From NCBI GenBank assembly GCA_016722375.1, contig JADKJG010000007.1:1-64000 (forward strand): a stretch of 64,000 nucleotides of DNA. The letters are read 5' to 3'. How positions within the stretch are numbered: position 1 is the stretch's first letter; the number at the start of each line of letters is the position of its first letter. Below, in pieces: positions 9,392 through 18,700 of the stretch. Under the pieces are notes generated by a model. It had not been told where the DNA came from. It was given only the letters and a program-made list of their open reading frames with translations, and made no database searches. A program made the position numbers and the translations under genes. Origin of the DNA: Bacteroidota bacterium (GTDB taxonomy: Bacteria > Bacteroidota > Bacteroidia > Chitinophagales > LD1).

Positions 9392-9516
9392 ATTATTGCC
9401 ATTGAGCGTTTGTGTAAAGTTAGCTTGTGCTCCATTGCAAGGAGTAGTATGTTGTCCAATATATTCTTGGCGGCAAGTAGAATCGCAGAAGGTAGGATTG
9501 CCGTTGGTGTTTCCAC

Positions 9517-10893
9517 CTACATAAATATAAAGGCAAAAGTTGTGATTCCCCGAGCGACGTTCGTAATTGTGAAGCTCGTATTTGGATTAGGATTTGTTAA
9601 GGTCTGTCCGTCCATCCACCATTGGTATAGGGTGCCCGCTGGAACTCCCGGTGTAGTACTCTGAAGAACAACTGCTCCATTTAAACCGGTTGAAGAAATG
9701 GTAAAAGTTGCATTAACATTTCCGCAGGAAGCGAAGGGGATAATTATATTATGGCAGACAGAGAAATAGCAAAAGCTACTATCGCGAGCATACACGCAAA
9801 CGTTGTATGTACCGGGGTTGGCATAGACATGGGTCGGGTTGGGGCCACTAGAAGTTGCTGAACCATCTCCAAAATTCCAAAAGCACGCCATCGGTGGATA
9901 GTTAGAAGAAAAATTTTGCTGAAAAGCGACGGAAGGTCCGTTGATTATCCAAGTATAATTGCCGGATACTGAATTGCAATTAGTTGTGATGGATTTACAA
10001 ATTGTGTCAGAGCAATGCGCATTAGGTATAGAGGGGTTTTCACCACTTATAATGAGGCAAACATTATAGGTTCCTGAAGTTGAATAAGCATGGATAGGAT
10101 TTTGAAGCGTGGAAGATGTTCCATCACCAAATGTCCATTGATAGTGATTAATCAACCAGCCCGGAGCCACTTTGGATGAATCAATAAACTGAACCGACAA
10201 GTTGCTAGATGCAACAGATTGTTTCCCAAAATATGCATCTAATCCACAAGGCACCGAATTGGGTATAGTCACCGAAATTTGCTGGCATCTTTCCGCCCTG
10301 CAACCATTGGCATCTTCTACAGCTAAGCAAACATTATAGGTTCCACTGTGAATATAGGTATGAACCGGGTTGGGGTCCTGTGAACTTGTTCCATCTCCAA
10401 AATTCCAATTGTAACTTACCGGAGCAACTGCGTTAGTGCTGACAAAAGACGTAAAGGTCACCACGCCGCCCTGAATCAAGTTTTGAAATCCGATATAAAG
10501 TGTGTTACATGGTGTGACCGTCACCGTTCTACAGAATGTGTCCGAACAAGTTATGTTAGTGCCGGCTACAGTGGATTTGCCCGCGACAATCAGGCAAACA
10601 TTATAGTTGCCGGGAGTGGAATAAAAGATACTTGGATTTTGGACAGTAGAGGTCTGACCATTTCCTAAGTCCCATTTGTAGCTAAGTATCTGCCATCCCT
10701 GAATCACGTTCGATGAATCCTTGAACTCAACAAAATTGGAGGGGTTAAATTTGTAGCCGAACATTGCGCCAACACCACATGCCGGAGGAGGAGTGGCATA
10801 ACTTAAAGAAACGCATAGCGACACCACCAAGAGGAGAAAAAGTTTAATCGTTTTCATAGTGCTGTTGGTTTTAGAAATAAATAATGTTTTCAT
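9517..10893 (-). CDS. T9SS-exported PKD surface protein, N-terminal part with signal peptide
   Basis: The segment opens with a signal peptide; the more likely start is the second methionine, giving MKTIKLFLLLVVSLCVSLSY and cleavage near ATPPPACG. Four or more PKD domains follow, each with a Y-x-W-[ND]-[FL]-G-[DN]-G core and a G-x-Y-N-V-C-L strand. Cysteine pairs (CSDTFC, CRAERC, CSDTIC) recur at the same place in each domain, suggesting one disulfide per domain. The frame ends at RGITTFAFIFM. In the neighbouring frame the same bases give GNHNFCLYIYVGG, matching the expected PKD strand, so the break at about 9550 is a one-base deletion in a G run. The gene continues at 6251-9391. Confidence 0.85.
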   Translation of the reverse strand: MKTLFISKTNSTMKTIKLFLLLVVSLCVSLSYATPPPACGVGAMFGYKFNPSNFVEFKDSSNVIQGWQILSYKWDLGNGQTSTVQNPSIFYSTPGNYNVCLIVAGKSTVAGTNITCSDTFCRTVTVTPCNTLYIGFQNLIQGGVVTFTSFVSTNAVAPVSYNWNFGDGTSSQDPNPVHTYIHSGTYNVCLAVEDANGCRAERCQQISVTIPNSVPCGLDAYFGKQSVASSNLSVQFIDSSKVAPGWLINHYQWTFGDGTSSTLQNPIHAYSTSGTYNVCLIISGENPSIPNAHCSDTICKSITTNCNSVSGNYTWIINGPSVAFQQNFSSNYPPMACFWNFGDGSATSSGPNPTHVYANPGTYNVCVYARDSSFCYFSVCHNIIIPFASCGNVNATFTISSTGLNGAVVLQSTTPGVPAGTLYQWWMDGQTLTNPNPNTSFTITNVARGITTFAFIFM

Positions 10894-10973
10894 ACTTTCT
10901 AATGGTTAAGTTCTTAGTACTGTGTAAATATACGTCAAGGCAAAATAAATGATCTATCAAATCATTATCAATC

Positions 10974-12500
10974 TTACTTACTCAAATCCGAAATATTCAA
11001 CTTGACTTTGGGTGCCAACCAACTCTGATATCGCAGTACTTCACCATCGGCTACGGCCTCCTTTACTTTTGCCTTGGCAAAACGATAGATTTCCCTGAAT
11101 AGCTTCTTATTCAATTCTATGGAAGGATTCACCACCAGCTGAGGAATAAGATTCAGAATGAATCGCTCCCTTTTAAAGTCAGCTATCTCTAACTGTTTAT
11201 AGAACTGTTTTTTTACCTGTTCAACGCGCTTTAAAGTAGTGCTCTCCTCTCCCGATTCATACTGCATGATACATTCTGCTACCGCAATTTTCAATTTGAA
11301 TGATACATCCGCATTCTTATAATGATCATTCACGTATAATTTGACCAGGTTACGAATGGCTTCGTTATACTTCTTTTGAAAAAATAAAAGAGTGGCTTTG
11401 TTAAGCAAGATGAAGAAATTGTAATAAGGATTTCTCTTCGCCTTCATTTCCGCCTCTGCCTCCTCCAGAGCCTTTAACCCTCGATTCAAATCTAACTGTG
11501 CATAGTTTATCACCAGCGCATTGTAATAGAAAAACAAATACTTGTCATACAGCAAGTTGTGATGCGCACTTAGCTCCTCTCCTAGTATCTCAGCAAAATC
11601 AAGGCTTTCGCGGTATTTTTTATTTTTAAAGGTGGCGTTGATAATGTAGATGAGCATCTGGATTTTCGTTTCATGGTTCGTTTTATCAAACCATTTTTCG
11701 CTCAAAAAGCGATGATAGGTTGCCAAAGAGAACTTTTCCAGTTCTATAAAATTATGGTTTTGAATCAAAATCTGAGTGGCCGCACGAAACATCCGAGATT
11801 GAAAAGACTTGCTGTTTCGAATGGAATCATCGCCTGCAAATTCTTTAATGGCATGATCTAGCAACTTGAGCAATCCCACGTCTCGTTTACCATAATTCTG
11901 CGATAATTTCAAACGATAGGTTACTGCCGCTAATACTTGATCCGTTTCCCGAATCCTATTCAGTTTTACTGCGTTCTCTCTGCGCTGCTCAATATATAAC
12001 TCGGGATTGATTTCAGTTAGGTCGGCAGAAATACGAACATAACTGGCGTAAATCATGTCGAGCATTTCGAAATGCTCCAATTGTTGCGCTCTGCGTTCCG
12101 CTTTCTTCAAATAATAGAGGGCGATATCCGGTTGATTCCGAGCCATGAAAATATTGTGAAGGCTCATTAATAAGAACAGTCCATTCGTTTCATGTTTTCC
12201 GTAATGAAGCAGAGTAAGATTATATCCCAAGTCTTCCAGCAACCTGTTTTTGAGACGGTAGAAGGAATTTTTATTGCCTTTGCCATATAGCTTCCTGAAA
12301 ATAAAATCCTCCTCATATTTTACACCCGATTTACGTATGTAATCATACAGCGTAACATCTTTTCGATCGTCGGAAGCATTCGTGCTATTGAGCCATAATT
12401 TAAAATGGCGCACTTCTTCCTTATTCATCCCCGACGCTATCTGTTGCAGTATATCCATGACATCAAAATTTTGAACAAGTAAGAATCGAAAATAAAACAT
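10974..12500 (-). CDS. Conserved helical protein of unknown function (TPR-like)
   Basis: A protein of about 494-508 residues with no signal peptide or membrane segment. The better start is the ATG at 12458 (MDILQQIASGMNKEEVRHFK), because the preceding 14 residues look like translated leader. The sequence is almost wholly amphipathic helix with regularly placed aromatic residues (for example ALYYLKKAERRAQQLEHFEM and ATLLFFQKKYNEAIRNLVKL), suggesting a TPR-like superhelix, but I cannot name a family. The N-terminal 90 residues (charged, with YDYIRKSG and NSFYRLKNRLLEDLG) may be a separate helical domain. It is transcribed away from the secreted protein at 12546; the two share a 45-bp intergenic region. 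Confidence 0.65.
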   Translation of the reverse strand: MFYFRFLLVQNFDVMDILQQIASGMNKEEVRHFKLWLNSTNASDDRKDVTLYDYIRKSGVKYEEDFIFRKLYGKGNKNSFYRLKNRLLEDLGYNLTLLHYGKHETNGLFLLMSLHNIFMARNQPDIALYYLKKAERRAQQLEHFEMLDMIYASYVRISADLTEINPELYIEQRRENAVKLNRIRETDQVLAAVTYRLKLSQNYGKRDVGLLKLLDHAIKEFAGDDSIRNSKSFQSRMFRAATQILIQNHNFIELEKFSLATYHRFLSEKWFDKTNHETKIQMLIYIINATFKNKKYRESLDFAEILGEELSAHHNLLYDKYLFFYYNALVINYAQLDLNRGLKALEEAEAEMKAKRNPYYNFFILLNKATLLFFQKKYNEAIRNLVKLYVNDHYKNADVSFKLKIAVAECIMQYESGEESTTLKRVEQVKKQFYKQLEIADFKRERFILNLIPQLVVNPSIELNKKLFREIYRFAKAKVKEAVADGEVLRYQSWLAPKVKLNISDLSK

Positions 12501-12545
12501 TTATATTATTGCAACGAAGGGCTTATCTTAGCAGTCAAATAAAAT

Positions 12546-13259
12546 ATGCTGTATCCACGTCTTCATCTGCGTTGTTTATTTCTGTTAGCTTTTGCAATTC
12601 CCGTTTGCCTACCTGCTTATTCAGCAGATAGGGGAATTGGGGTAACCTTGGTAAATTATACCCTTCAGCATACCGCCAACAATGAGGTGACTGCCGGGTA
12701 CACTTTAAGTATTAGTGCGCGCGTTAAAAATTTTGATACCCTTCCATTCTCCGGCATTTTAGATTTCGGCTTGCGCAATAGCCACTTTGACCTGACAAAC
12801 CAGTCTATTTTTGGCAGACCAAACTATAGTGGTCAACAGATTCAATTAGATGGAGGAGAAGAAGTTCCGGCCATTTTCAGCATTACTATAGATCCTACCT
12901 TCTTCATTGCACCCGGCCCGGATGTGGTGGTGGTTTGGCCCATTAGTCCAGAGCCGGTGGAAGATTCTATTTTGATTCATCTCACCCTGCTAGATACCTT
13001 GACCGGGATGAGTGATGAGCAGCCCGGTAATCATATTGCATATACCACCCTTAAAGATCGAATCCAACTCTTTAACATCGGAGATCAGCAAATGAATTTT
13101 AAACAAGTAAGAATTTTCGACCTCATGGGGCGACAAATTTCTAATACTGCCCTGCTGATAAATAATGAAATACCTATCCCCGACCTTCCACGAGGTATCT
13201 ATTTGTGCGAACTGATTACCCTCGAAGGGAAAAGCAGTATCATTAAGTTTGTGAAGTAG
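12546..13259 (+). CDS. Small secreted protein with T9SS-type C-terminal domain
   Basis: A 237-residue protein. The N-terminal signal peptide (LRCLFLLAFAIPVCLPAYSA) has a likely cleavage after AYSA. The middle is beta-rich, with an Ig-like alternation of hydrophobic strands (YTLSISARVKNF, EVPAIFSITID). The last 75 residues follow the type A T9SS pattern: VRIFDLMGRQISN, a PRGIYLCEL strand and a basic end (SSIIKFVK). The expected NP-[FN]-P entry to the domain is missing, so the sorting domain is divergent. Function unknown. It is divergent from the helical protein gene and lies next to an IS5 insertion. Confidence 0.65.
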   Translation: MLYPRLHLRCLFLLAFAIPVCLPAYSADRGIGVTLVNYTLQHTANNEVTAGYTLSISARVKNFDTLPFSGILDFGLRNSHFDLTNQSIFGRPNYSGQQIQLDGGEEVPAIFSITIDPTFFIAPGPDVVVVWPISPEPVEDSILIHLTLLDTLTGMSDEQPGNHIAYTTLKDRIQLFNIGDQQMNFKQVRIFDLMGRQISNTALLINNEIPIPDLPRGIYLCELITLEGKSSIIKFVK

Positions 13260-13367
13260 CCGTTCAGCTTCAGCCTTGAATTAAGCACCTTTATTATCTC
13301 ACATTTTCCCAATTTATTGACCCTGTCCTTCAGGATTAAATAGTCAGTCCTTAAAAAGTCATTTCCA

Positions 13368-14039
13368 TCAATTCAAAGATATTGGGTGCACTGGGAAGGT
13401 AAATAAGCGATTCAAAAAATCGAACAAAAAAGTAAGATCACCTTTCAAAACCTGATTGATGACTCGTTTGAAGTTATAAGCTGCCGCTGCTAACATCACA
13501 TTTATTTGGTCTCCGACTATTCCCTTGTAAAAGTTTCTTCCTAACCGATAGTTTTGTTTCAAATGACCAATAGTGGGTTCGATGGCTGCTCTTCGTTGTA
13601 AATCTTCTTTTCGCTTTTGTTTCTGATAAGCGTTTTGTTTTATCAGCGGTGTTCTTGGCTGAACGATTTGGGTTGCGCCGACTTGTCTCACTCCCTGGTA
13701 TCCTAAATCTACTATGGCCTTTCGCGGAACTTTGTTGTGTAGTTTTTGATATTGTGCTAAAGTGGGTTTCAGCGTGTGTGCGTCATACACATTCTTTTCA
13801 ATGTTGAGTGCTGCTACAATCACTCCGCTGTTTCGTGTCCGGGCTATGGATACTTTGCTTCCGAACTCATATTTCTTATGTTCTTTCCCTTTGCTCATAC
13901 ATTGCACATGCGGCTCATGTAAACTGTAGATCTTGTGTTGGTCGCCTCGCTTTTGTGCCAATATTTTTTTGAAGAGTTCAAACAGGGATGCGTACTCCGC
14001 TAATTGTTCTGTGGTGAGTTTGCGCTCTAAGTCCCGCAC
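13368..14039 (-). pseudogene. IS5-family transposase, C-terminal catalytic part
   Basis: This is the DDE catalytic core of an IS5-type transposase. It has the second aspartate in VDLGYQGVRQVG and the glutamate in AAIEPTIGHLKQNYRLGRN, within the usual Y(2)R(3)E(6)K-like pattern. The frame joins upstream sequence RSKQQQKKARKATKKIKTI that is read in a frame different from the middle fragment. It is part of one broken gene running from 14692 to 13368. Confidence 0.8.
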
Positions 14040-14059
14040 TAATCGTCCCGCAATAGTTT

Positions 14060-14269
14060 TTATTTTCTTCGTGGCTTTACGTGCTTTCTTTTGTTGTTGT
14101 TTGCTGCGATGAAAGCGAAGCAGGTAACAAGCTTCTTCACCGTGCGACTATACGATTGGCGCAAGTCCACTTCTTCTTTGTTTGCTATGCTTTGACATTT
14201 GGCAATTATCTTCTGATGCAGTTTGCTGTCGGTGGGAAATGTGATGTTTTTCCTGCACCGTCGTGTCAA
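14060..14269 (-). pseudogene. IS5-family transposase, middle fragment
   Basis: The first catalytic aspartate lies just before this fragment in TIDTTVQEK, read in another frame. This fragment supplies NITFPTDSKLHQKIIAKC and RQSYSRTVKKLV, which normally follow directly. The switch falls in a five-A run (coding strand) near 14,242. After KKLV the frame is lost again near 14,130 and resumes in the catalytic fragment at 13368-14039. Confidence 0.7.
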
Positions 14270-14302
14270 TCGTCACTTCCTCTTCCGCTCCGTCTTTTCC
14301 AT

Positions 14303-14692
14303 TCACCGGATACTTTCTTTTAAAATCAACTCTACTCCTTCTGCTCCGATGCGGTGGCGGAAGTGAACCAACTCCGATGCTTCACAGGGCGAACCGTTGG
14401 CAAAACTCTTTTCTCCGCAGAAATATTGATAATAAACATTCTCGCTCCATTGCTCCACTACGCTTTCATCACTGAGATTGCGAACGTGTTTTAGAATGAG
14501 CAAGCCCACCATCAGGCGAATCGGTTTGCCGGGACGACCCATCTTGTCGCTGTAATGTTTGAGAAATGCGTCTTCAAACTGTTTCCAGTTGATACGGTTC
14601 GAAAGAACATACAACGGATGCTGATGATTGAGTTGTTCTTCGAAGCTGCTGTAGAAACTGAGTTGGGATTCGTTCGTGGCTTTCGGCTTCAT
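14303..14692 (-). pseudogene. IS5-family transposase, N-terminal fragment
   Basis: This is the N-terminal DUF772-like helical domain of IS5 transposases, starting at ATG 14692. The diagnostic segment is MGRPGKPIRLMVGLLILKH, followed by LSDESVVEQWSENVYYQYFCG and ELVHFRHRIG. It stops at a TGA after LKESIR; the continuation KYPVNGKDGAEEEVTIDTT is in another frame. Confidence 0.8.
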
Positions 14693-14806
14693 ATGGAATC
14701 TGCAAGATTTTCAACAAAGTTCGTTCACTTCTTGCAATCCAACGCTCTCTTTTTTCAACTCCAAACCTTGATATGTCTATATCTCAGTGGTTTTTAAGGG
14801 CGGACT

Positions 14807-15227
14807 AAATAGATGTCATCTGATGTAACCTGCAAAAATTTGAATCCTTGTCTTCTGATAGGTAGGATTCAGATTAAATAGCAGGAAATGTTTCCATCAT
14901 AACCTATTGCTGAATGACAAATGAATCTTGATAAAAGCAGCCAGCTACGACTGCCAAAATCAAATGTACGCTAGCCGCTTCGTCATGAATGGCGGAGTTA
15001 AAACATTAGACCTCCTCGGAAAATGAAAAGTAAAGCTCGTGGCTAAAGCTCAAATCTCATTTCTTGTCAGTAACTCCATGATTCATGGGGTTAACAATTG
15101 CCAATCAGCATGGGCTTTATCCCTAAATGGCATTTTCCGAAGAATTCTATTGTACCTCAGCGTGGTGAAAATAAGGCTCTTACTAAATGGCCTTAGCTAA
15201 GATCATTGAACAGACTCCCCATCTCCG
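14807..15227. other. Non-coding stretch between the IS and the 21-bp array
   Basis: No open frame with recognisable features and no hairpin that I can support. Its end carries CCCCATCTCCGG (15217-15228), an inverted match to CTGGAGATGGG at the far end of the following array (15541-15551). Confidence 0.5.
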
Positions 15228-15563
15228 GCTAACAGGTGCCGAGTAGCAGCTAACAGGGACCTATCTCTTACTAATAGGGACCGAATAGCTGCTAACAGGG
15301 ACCTGTCTCTTGCTAACAGGGACCGAATAGCCGCTAACAGGCACCTACCTCTGGCTAACAGGGACCGAGTAGCTACGAACAGGCACCTGTCTCTCGCTAA
15401 CAGGGACCGAATAGCTGCGAACAGGCACCTGTCTTTGGCTAACAGGGACCGAGTAGCTGCGAACAGGGACCTGTCTCTTACTAACAGGGACCGAATAGCT
15501 ACGAACAGGTACCTGTCTCTTGCTAACCGGGACCGAATAGCTGGAGATGGGTACCGAATAGGA
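15228..15563. repeat. 21-bp tandem array, family 1, copy downstream of the giant gene
   Basis: Sixteen consecutive units of exactly 21 bp. Two unit types alternate almost perfectly: type A (gctaacagggacctgtctctt without its last base) and type B (gctaacagggaccgaatagc plus t). All share CTAACAGGGACC. Type A units contain the near-palindrome ACAGG-GA-CCTGT. The array begins past the giant gene's terminator. Because 21 is a multiple of 3, open frames run through on both strands, which is a consequence of the period and not evidence of coding. A second copy lies at 38,697-38,990, beyond the other end of the giant gene. Confidence 0.92.
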
Positions 15564-15640
15564 ATAAGTCGGTCAAAAACGGAAAGAGAAGATGACAATT
15601 TGGCAAAGAACTGAGTGAAATAGCAACCTTCTATTTGTGT
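15564..15640. repeat. Conserved flank of 21-bp array (copy 1)
   Basis: About 60-75 bp after the array match the sequence after the second array (38,991-39,050), including AACGGAAAGAGA and GACAATTTGGCAAAGAA, with scattered substitutions. Array and flank were therefore copied as one unit of roughly 400 bp. Confidence 0.8.
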
Positions 15641-15661
15641 CTAAATCAAATGAAAGAGCAT

Positions 15662-15695
15662 AAAAAAGGCGGCTCCATGATCTGGAGCCGCCTTT
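15662..15695 (-). terminator. Intrinsic terminator of the giant surface-protein gene
   Basis: The arms AAAGGCGGCTCCA (15665-15677) and TGGAGCCGCCTTT (15683-15695) are fully complementary around a 5-nt loop. On the minus strand a T run follows. It lies 33 bp past the stop codon of the giant gene. Confidence 0.88.
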
Positions 15696-15727
15696 GTACT
15701 AGAATTGGTTGGTAGTTTAACTATTTC

Positions 15728-18700
15728 TTACTTCATCGCATTGGCGATAAAGACTTTCTTGGTAGTTACCTTGTCGTCGTTGTTCACTCGGACAATGATG
15801 TAGGCCGCTTCTATGTTCGGTATCTCCTTGCTGTAAATCGTGGAGCGCCCGAACTTCTCGCGGCTGATTAACTGGCCGATCACATTGTACAACTCTATCT
15901 CCGCTTCTACTTTCTTCTGTTTGCCGAAGTCAACATAGACACGGTTGTTGCTGCTCCAAATCGTAATCGGGTTGTTCTTCAGGTCGTTGAGCGATGTCGC
16001 TGCCTTGCCGGTTACTGTGATGCTCTGCGTCGTCGTCGAGATACAGCCTCCGTCGCTGGTCACGGTCAAGGTAACTGTGTAAACACCTTCGGTCGCATAG
16101 CTATGCGTCGGAGTTGTTGCTGTGGAGGTCGCTCCGTCGCCAAAGTTCCATTGCTGCGTTGCGGCATTGGTAGTCGTCACCTGGAAAGATATTTCTTCAC
16201 CGGTAGTTACCAACTGACTGTTAGCGATAAAGTTCGCTGTGATCTGCTGGTTGCCGCCTATCTCAATGTTCTTGATCACTATATAGCCGTTGTTGTCTGT
16301 CAAGGTCAACTGATACACCCCGCTGTTGGCGCTAATCGTCATCGGGTTGCCCGAGTTCAATGTGCCGCTAGAGATGGTCGTGCTGTTGACATCGGTAACC
16401 GTGTAGTTCCAGTTGGCACTGCCCGGCTGCGTGATTTCTATCTGTCCGCTGCCGCTACAGGTAGCATCCGTTGTCAGGATGTTAGCCGGCGGAGTGAAGT
16501 GCAATACAAAACGATCTTGATTATCTGTTTTGCTTGCAGTGAACGTATAGCTGCCGTTGCGCAGGTTATGCCAGGTATTCGTCTTCTTGTCTTCTAAGAA
16601 GATATACGTCGTCGGGTCGAAGCTCTGGATGCCCTGTGGCGTGATGGTCATCGTGCCGTTCATGTCTGCTCTCAATCCCATCGGTACCGTCGTCACTTCT
16701 GTCAGGCTAGGCAAGGTGTTGATGCCATACCACATATTCGCGTTCATGTGGGTATAGAGCGTCGGTACACCCGGAGCACTGCCCGGCTTGTTGGCATCGT
16801 ATAGGTCGTCAAACGTTGTACTTGCTTCTGCATTGAATTCAACTCTTGTTTCGTCTTTGCCTCCGTTGGCATAGTTCAACTCCAGTTTCAAGGCGTTTGC
16901 TGCATCTGTTCGGAAGAACTGTATGCTCGTTGAGCGAATCCGCTCACTCTGATAAAAGCGATAGGTATGGTTGCCCAGAGAACCCGGGGTAACTCGTACC
17001 ATGAAGGCCTGGAACGGTGCAATGACCACTGTGCCTGATGTACCATTGATTACTGCCGGTTGCCAACTTCCAGAAAAAGGTCCTGTTGTCTTCCATACCT
17101 GTACTTGGTTACCGAACCCGTCTGCCGTGCGATCCACCGTCAAATCTAATGCTGATGGATATGGGTTACCCACTAAATTCCAACCTGACTCAATAGGCTG
17201 TGCCTGTAGGGTATTAACCGTTGGATAGCCGGAGTTGTTCAGGCCGCCAATATTGATATTGCCTGTATTGGCTGCGCCCACTAATGTCCGGGTCGCGTTA
17301 CCCATCTGATAAGTCGAGTAGCCGCGGCCATTATCCATGTTGCCTGCACTCTTGATCATCCAGTTACCCAACATACAACTGCTCGCAGCCATGTGTCCGT
17401 CGTTGTACACAAACGTGGTGCCATAAGCAGATCCCCAGTTACTCTTAGTTTCATCACAGGTAGGATATGGTGTCACATAGCTGCCATCCGGGCCGCTGGC
17501 ACCCAACTGGCTCAACGGAGCACTGTTTACCGGTGAACTCATGAAGTGCTGGTTAGAACCCAACGTTGGAATGTACCGTTCTGCACGGACATTGCCCGTT
17601 AAGGTTCCGTCGAAGCCAAACGTAAAGTCATCTATATATGAATTGTGGTTGCTCGCATTGGACTTGAGGGTTAAGGTTCCCGCACTCAGATCTACGCCTC
17701 CATGCTGTAAGTGTAAGCCGTTAGTAATAGCTACATCTGCACCAGCATTGAAGAGTATTCCGTCATTGTTGTTAATCTGGAGAATATTAAATACGGTATT
17801 CCCGATAACGTTCTGCGTCCACGCTGCACTGTTCAGGTAAACTGTACCGCTACCTACTATCGCAGCATCATTACCGGCACCACCAGCCCAATGTTGACCA
17901 CACACATTCAGATTCTTACCCTGAAGGGTCAGAACAGCGCCGGCTGCGATATCCATACTTCCAATATCAATATCAGTTACACTAATGATTGGCGAGAACG
18001 GCGTTCCCGCAGGAATCACCGCATTTTCTCCACAGGCATCCGGGAAAGCCTGAGGATTCCAGTTTAATGGATTCTCCCATTCCGTACTGGCGGTTCCTGT
18101 CCAAGTAGCTGTACAGATACCCACAGATAGTGCTCCGGTCATGTTTGAAATACATCCAGTAACCGGATTAGTAGCTACTACGGTATAGACACCAGTATCT
18201 ACCCGGAATCCTAAATTCAAAGGAGATCCGTTACCAGCAATTGGCGCACCAATATTAAATCCATCCTTCTGCACCTGATATTGTACCCCCACCTGAGATC
18301 CTGTCAAGGTCATCAGCGCCGGCACACAAAGTCCACCGCTGACGAAGAAGGTGTCAACCGAAGGATGTGCCTTCAGTATATTGGACGTAGCAGTCGGTGT
18401 CGTTGAACACAAGGCATTGGAAGTTAATATTACCTGCACTTGGTCATTAACCGCCAAACCGGTATTCTCATAAGTAGCTGAATTATAAGGGTTGTTCATC
18501 ACATTGACCCCGTTCAGTTTCCATTGATACATTGGTACACAACCGGTATTGGTTGCGGCCGCTGTAAACACCGCACTAGTAACACCACATAACGGCGCCG
18601 GATTAGAACTGATAGACACGGTTGGTGTAACCGTCGGATTGTTCGTTACTTCCATTACATAAGAAGGGATGCCGCATCCACTTGCATTCGTAGTACGTGC

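Larger units (their letters stand above)
13342..14806 (-). mobile_element. IS5-family insertion sequence, 1,465 bp, with AAAT target duplication
   Basis: The ends are imperfect inverted repeats: left AGTCAGTCCTTAAAAA (13342-13357) and right, read inwards, AGTCCGCCCTTAAAAA (14791-14806), 14 of 16 matching. The 4-bp sequence AAAT lies directly outside both ends (13338-13341 and 14807-14810), as expected of a target-site duplication. One transposase reading fills the element on the minus strand but is broken in at least three places. The intact ends and duplication suggest fairly recent insertion. Confidence 0.85.

Noticed and set aside
15228..15563. CRISPR array
   Set aside because: Units are contiguous 21-bp repeats with no unique spacers of regular size and no cas genes nearby.
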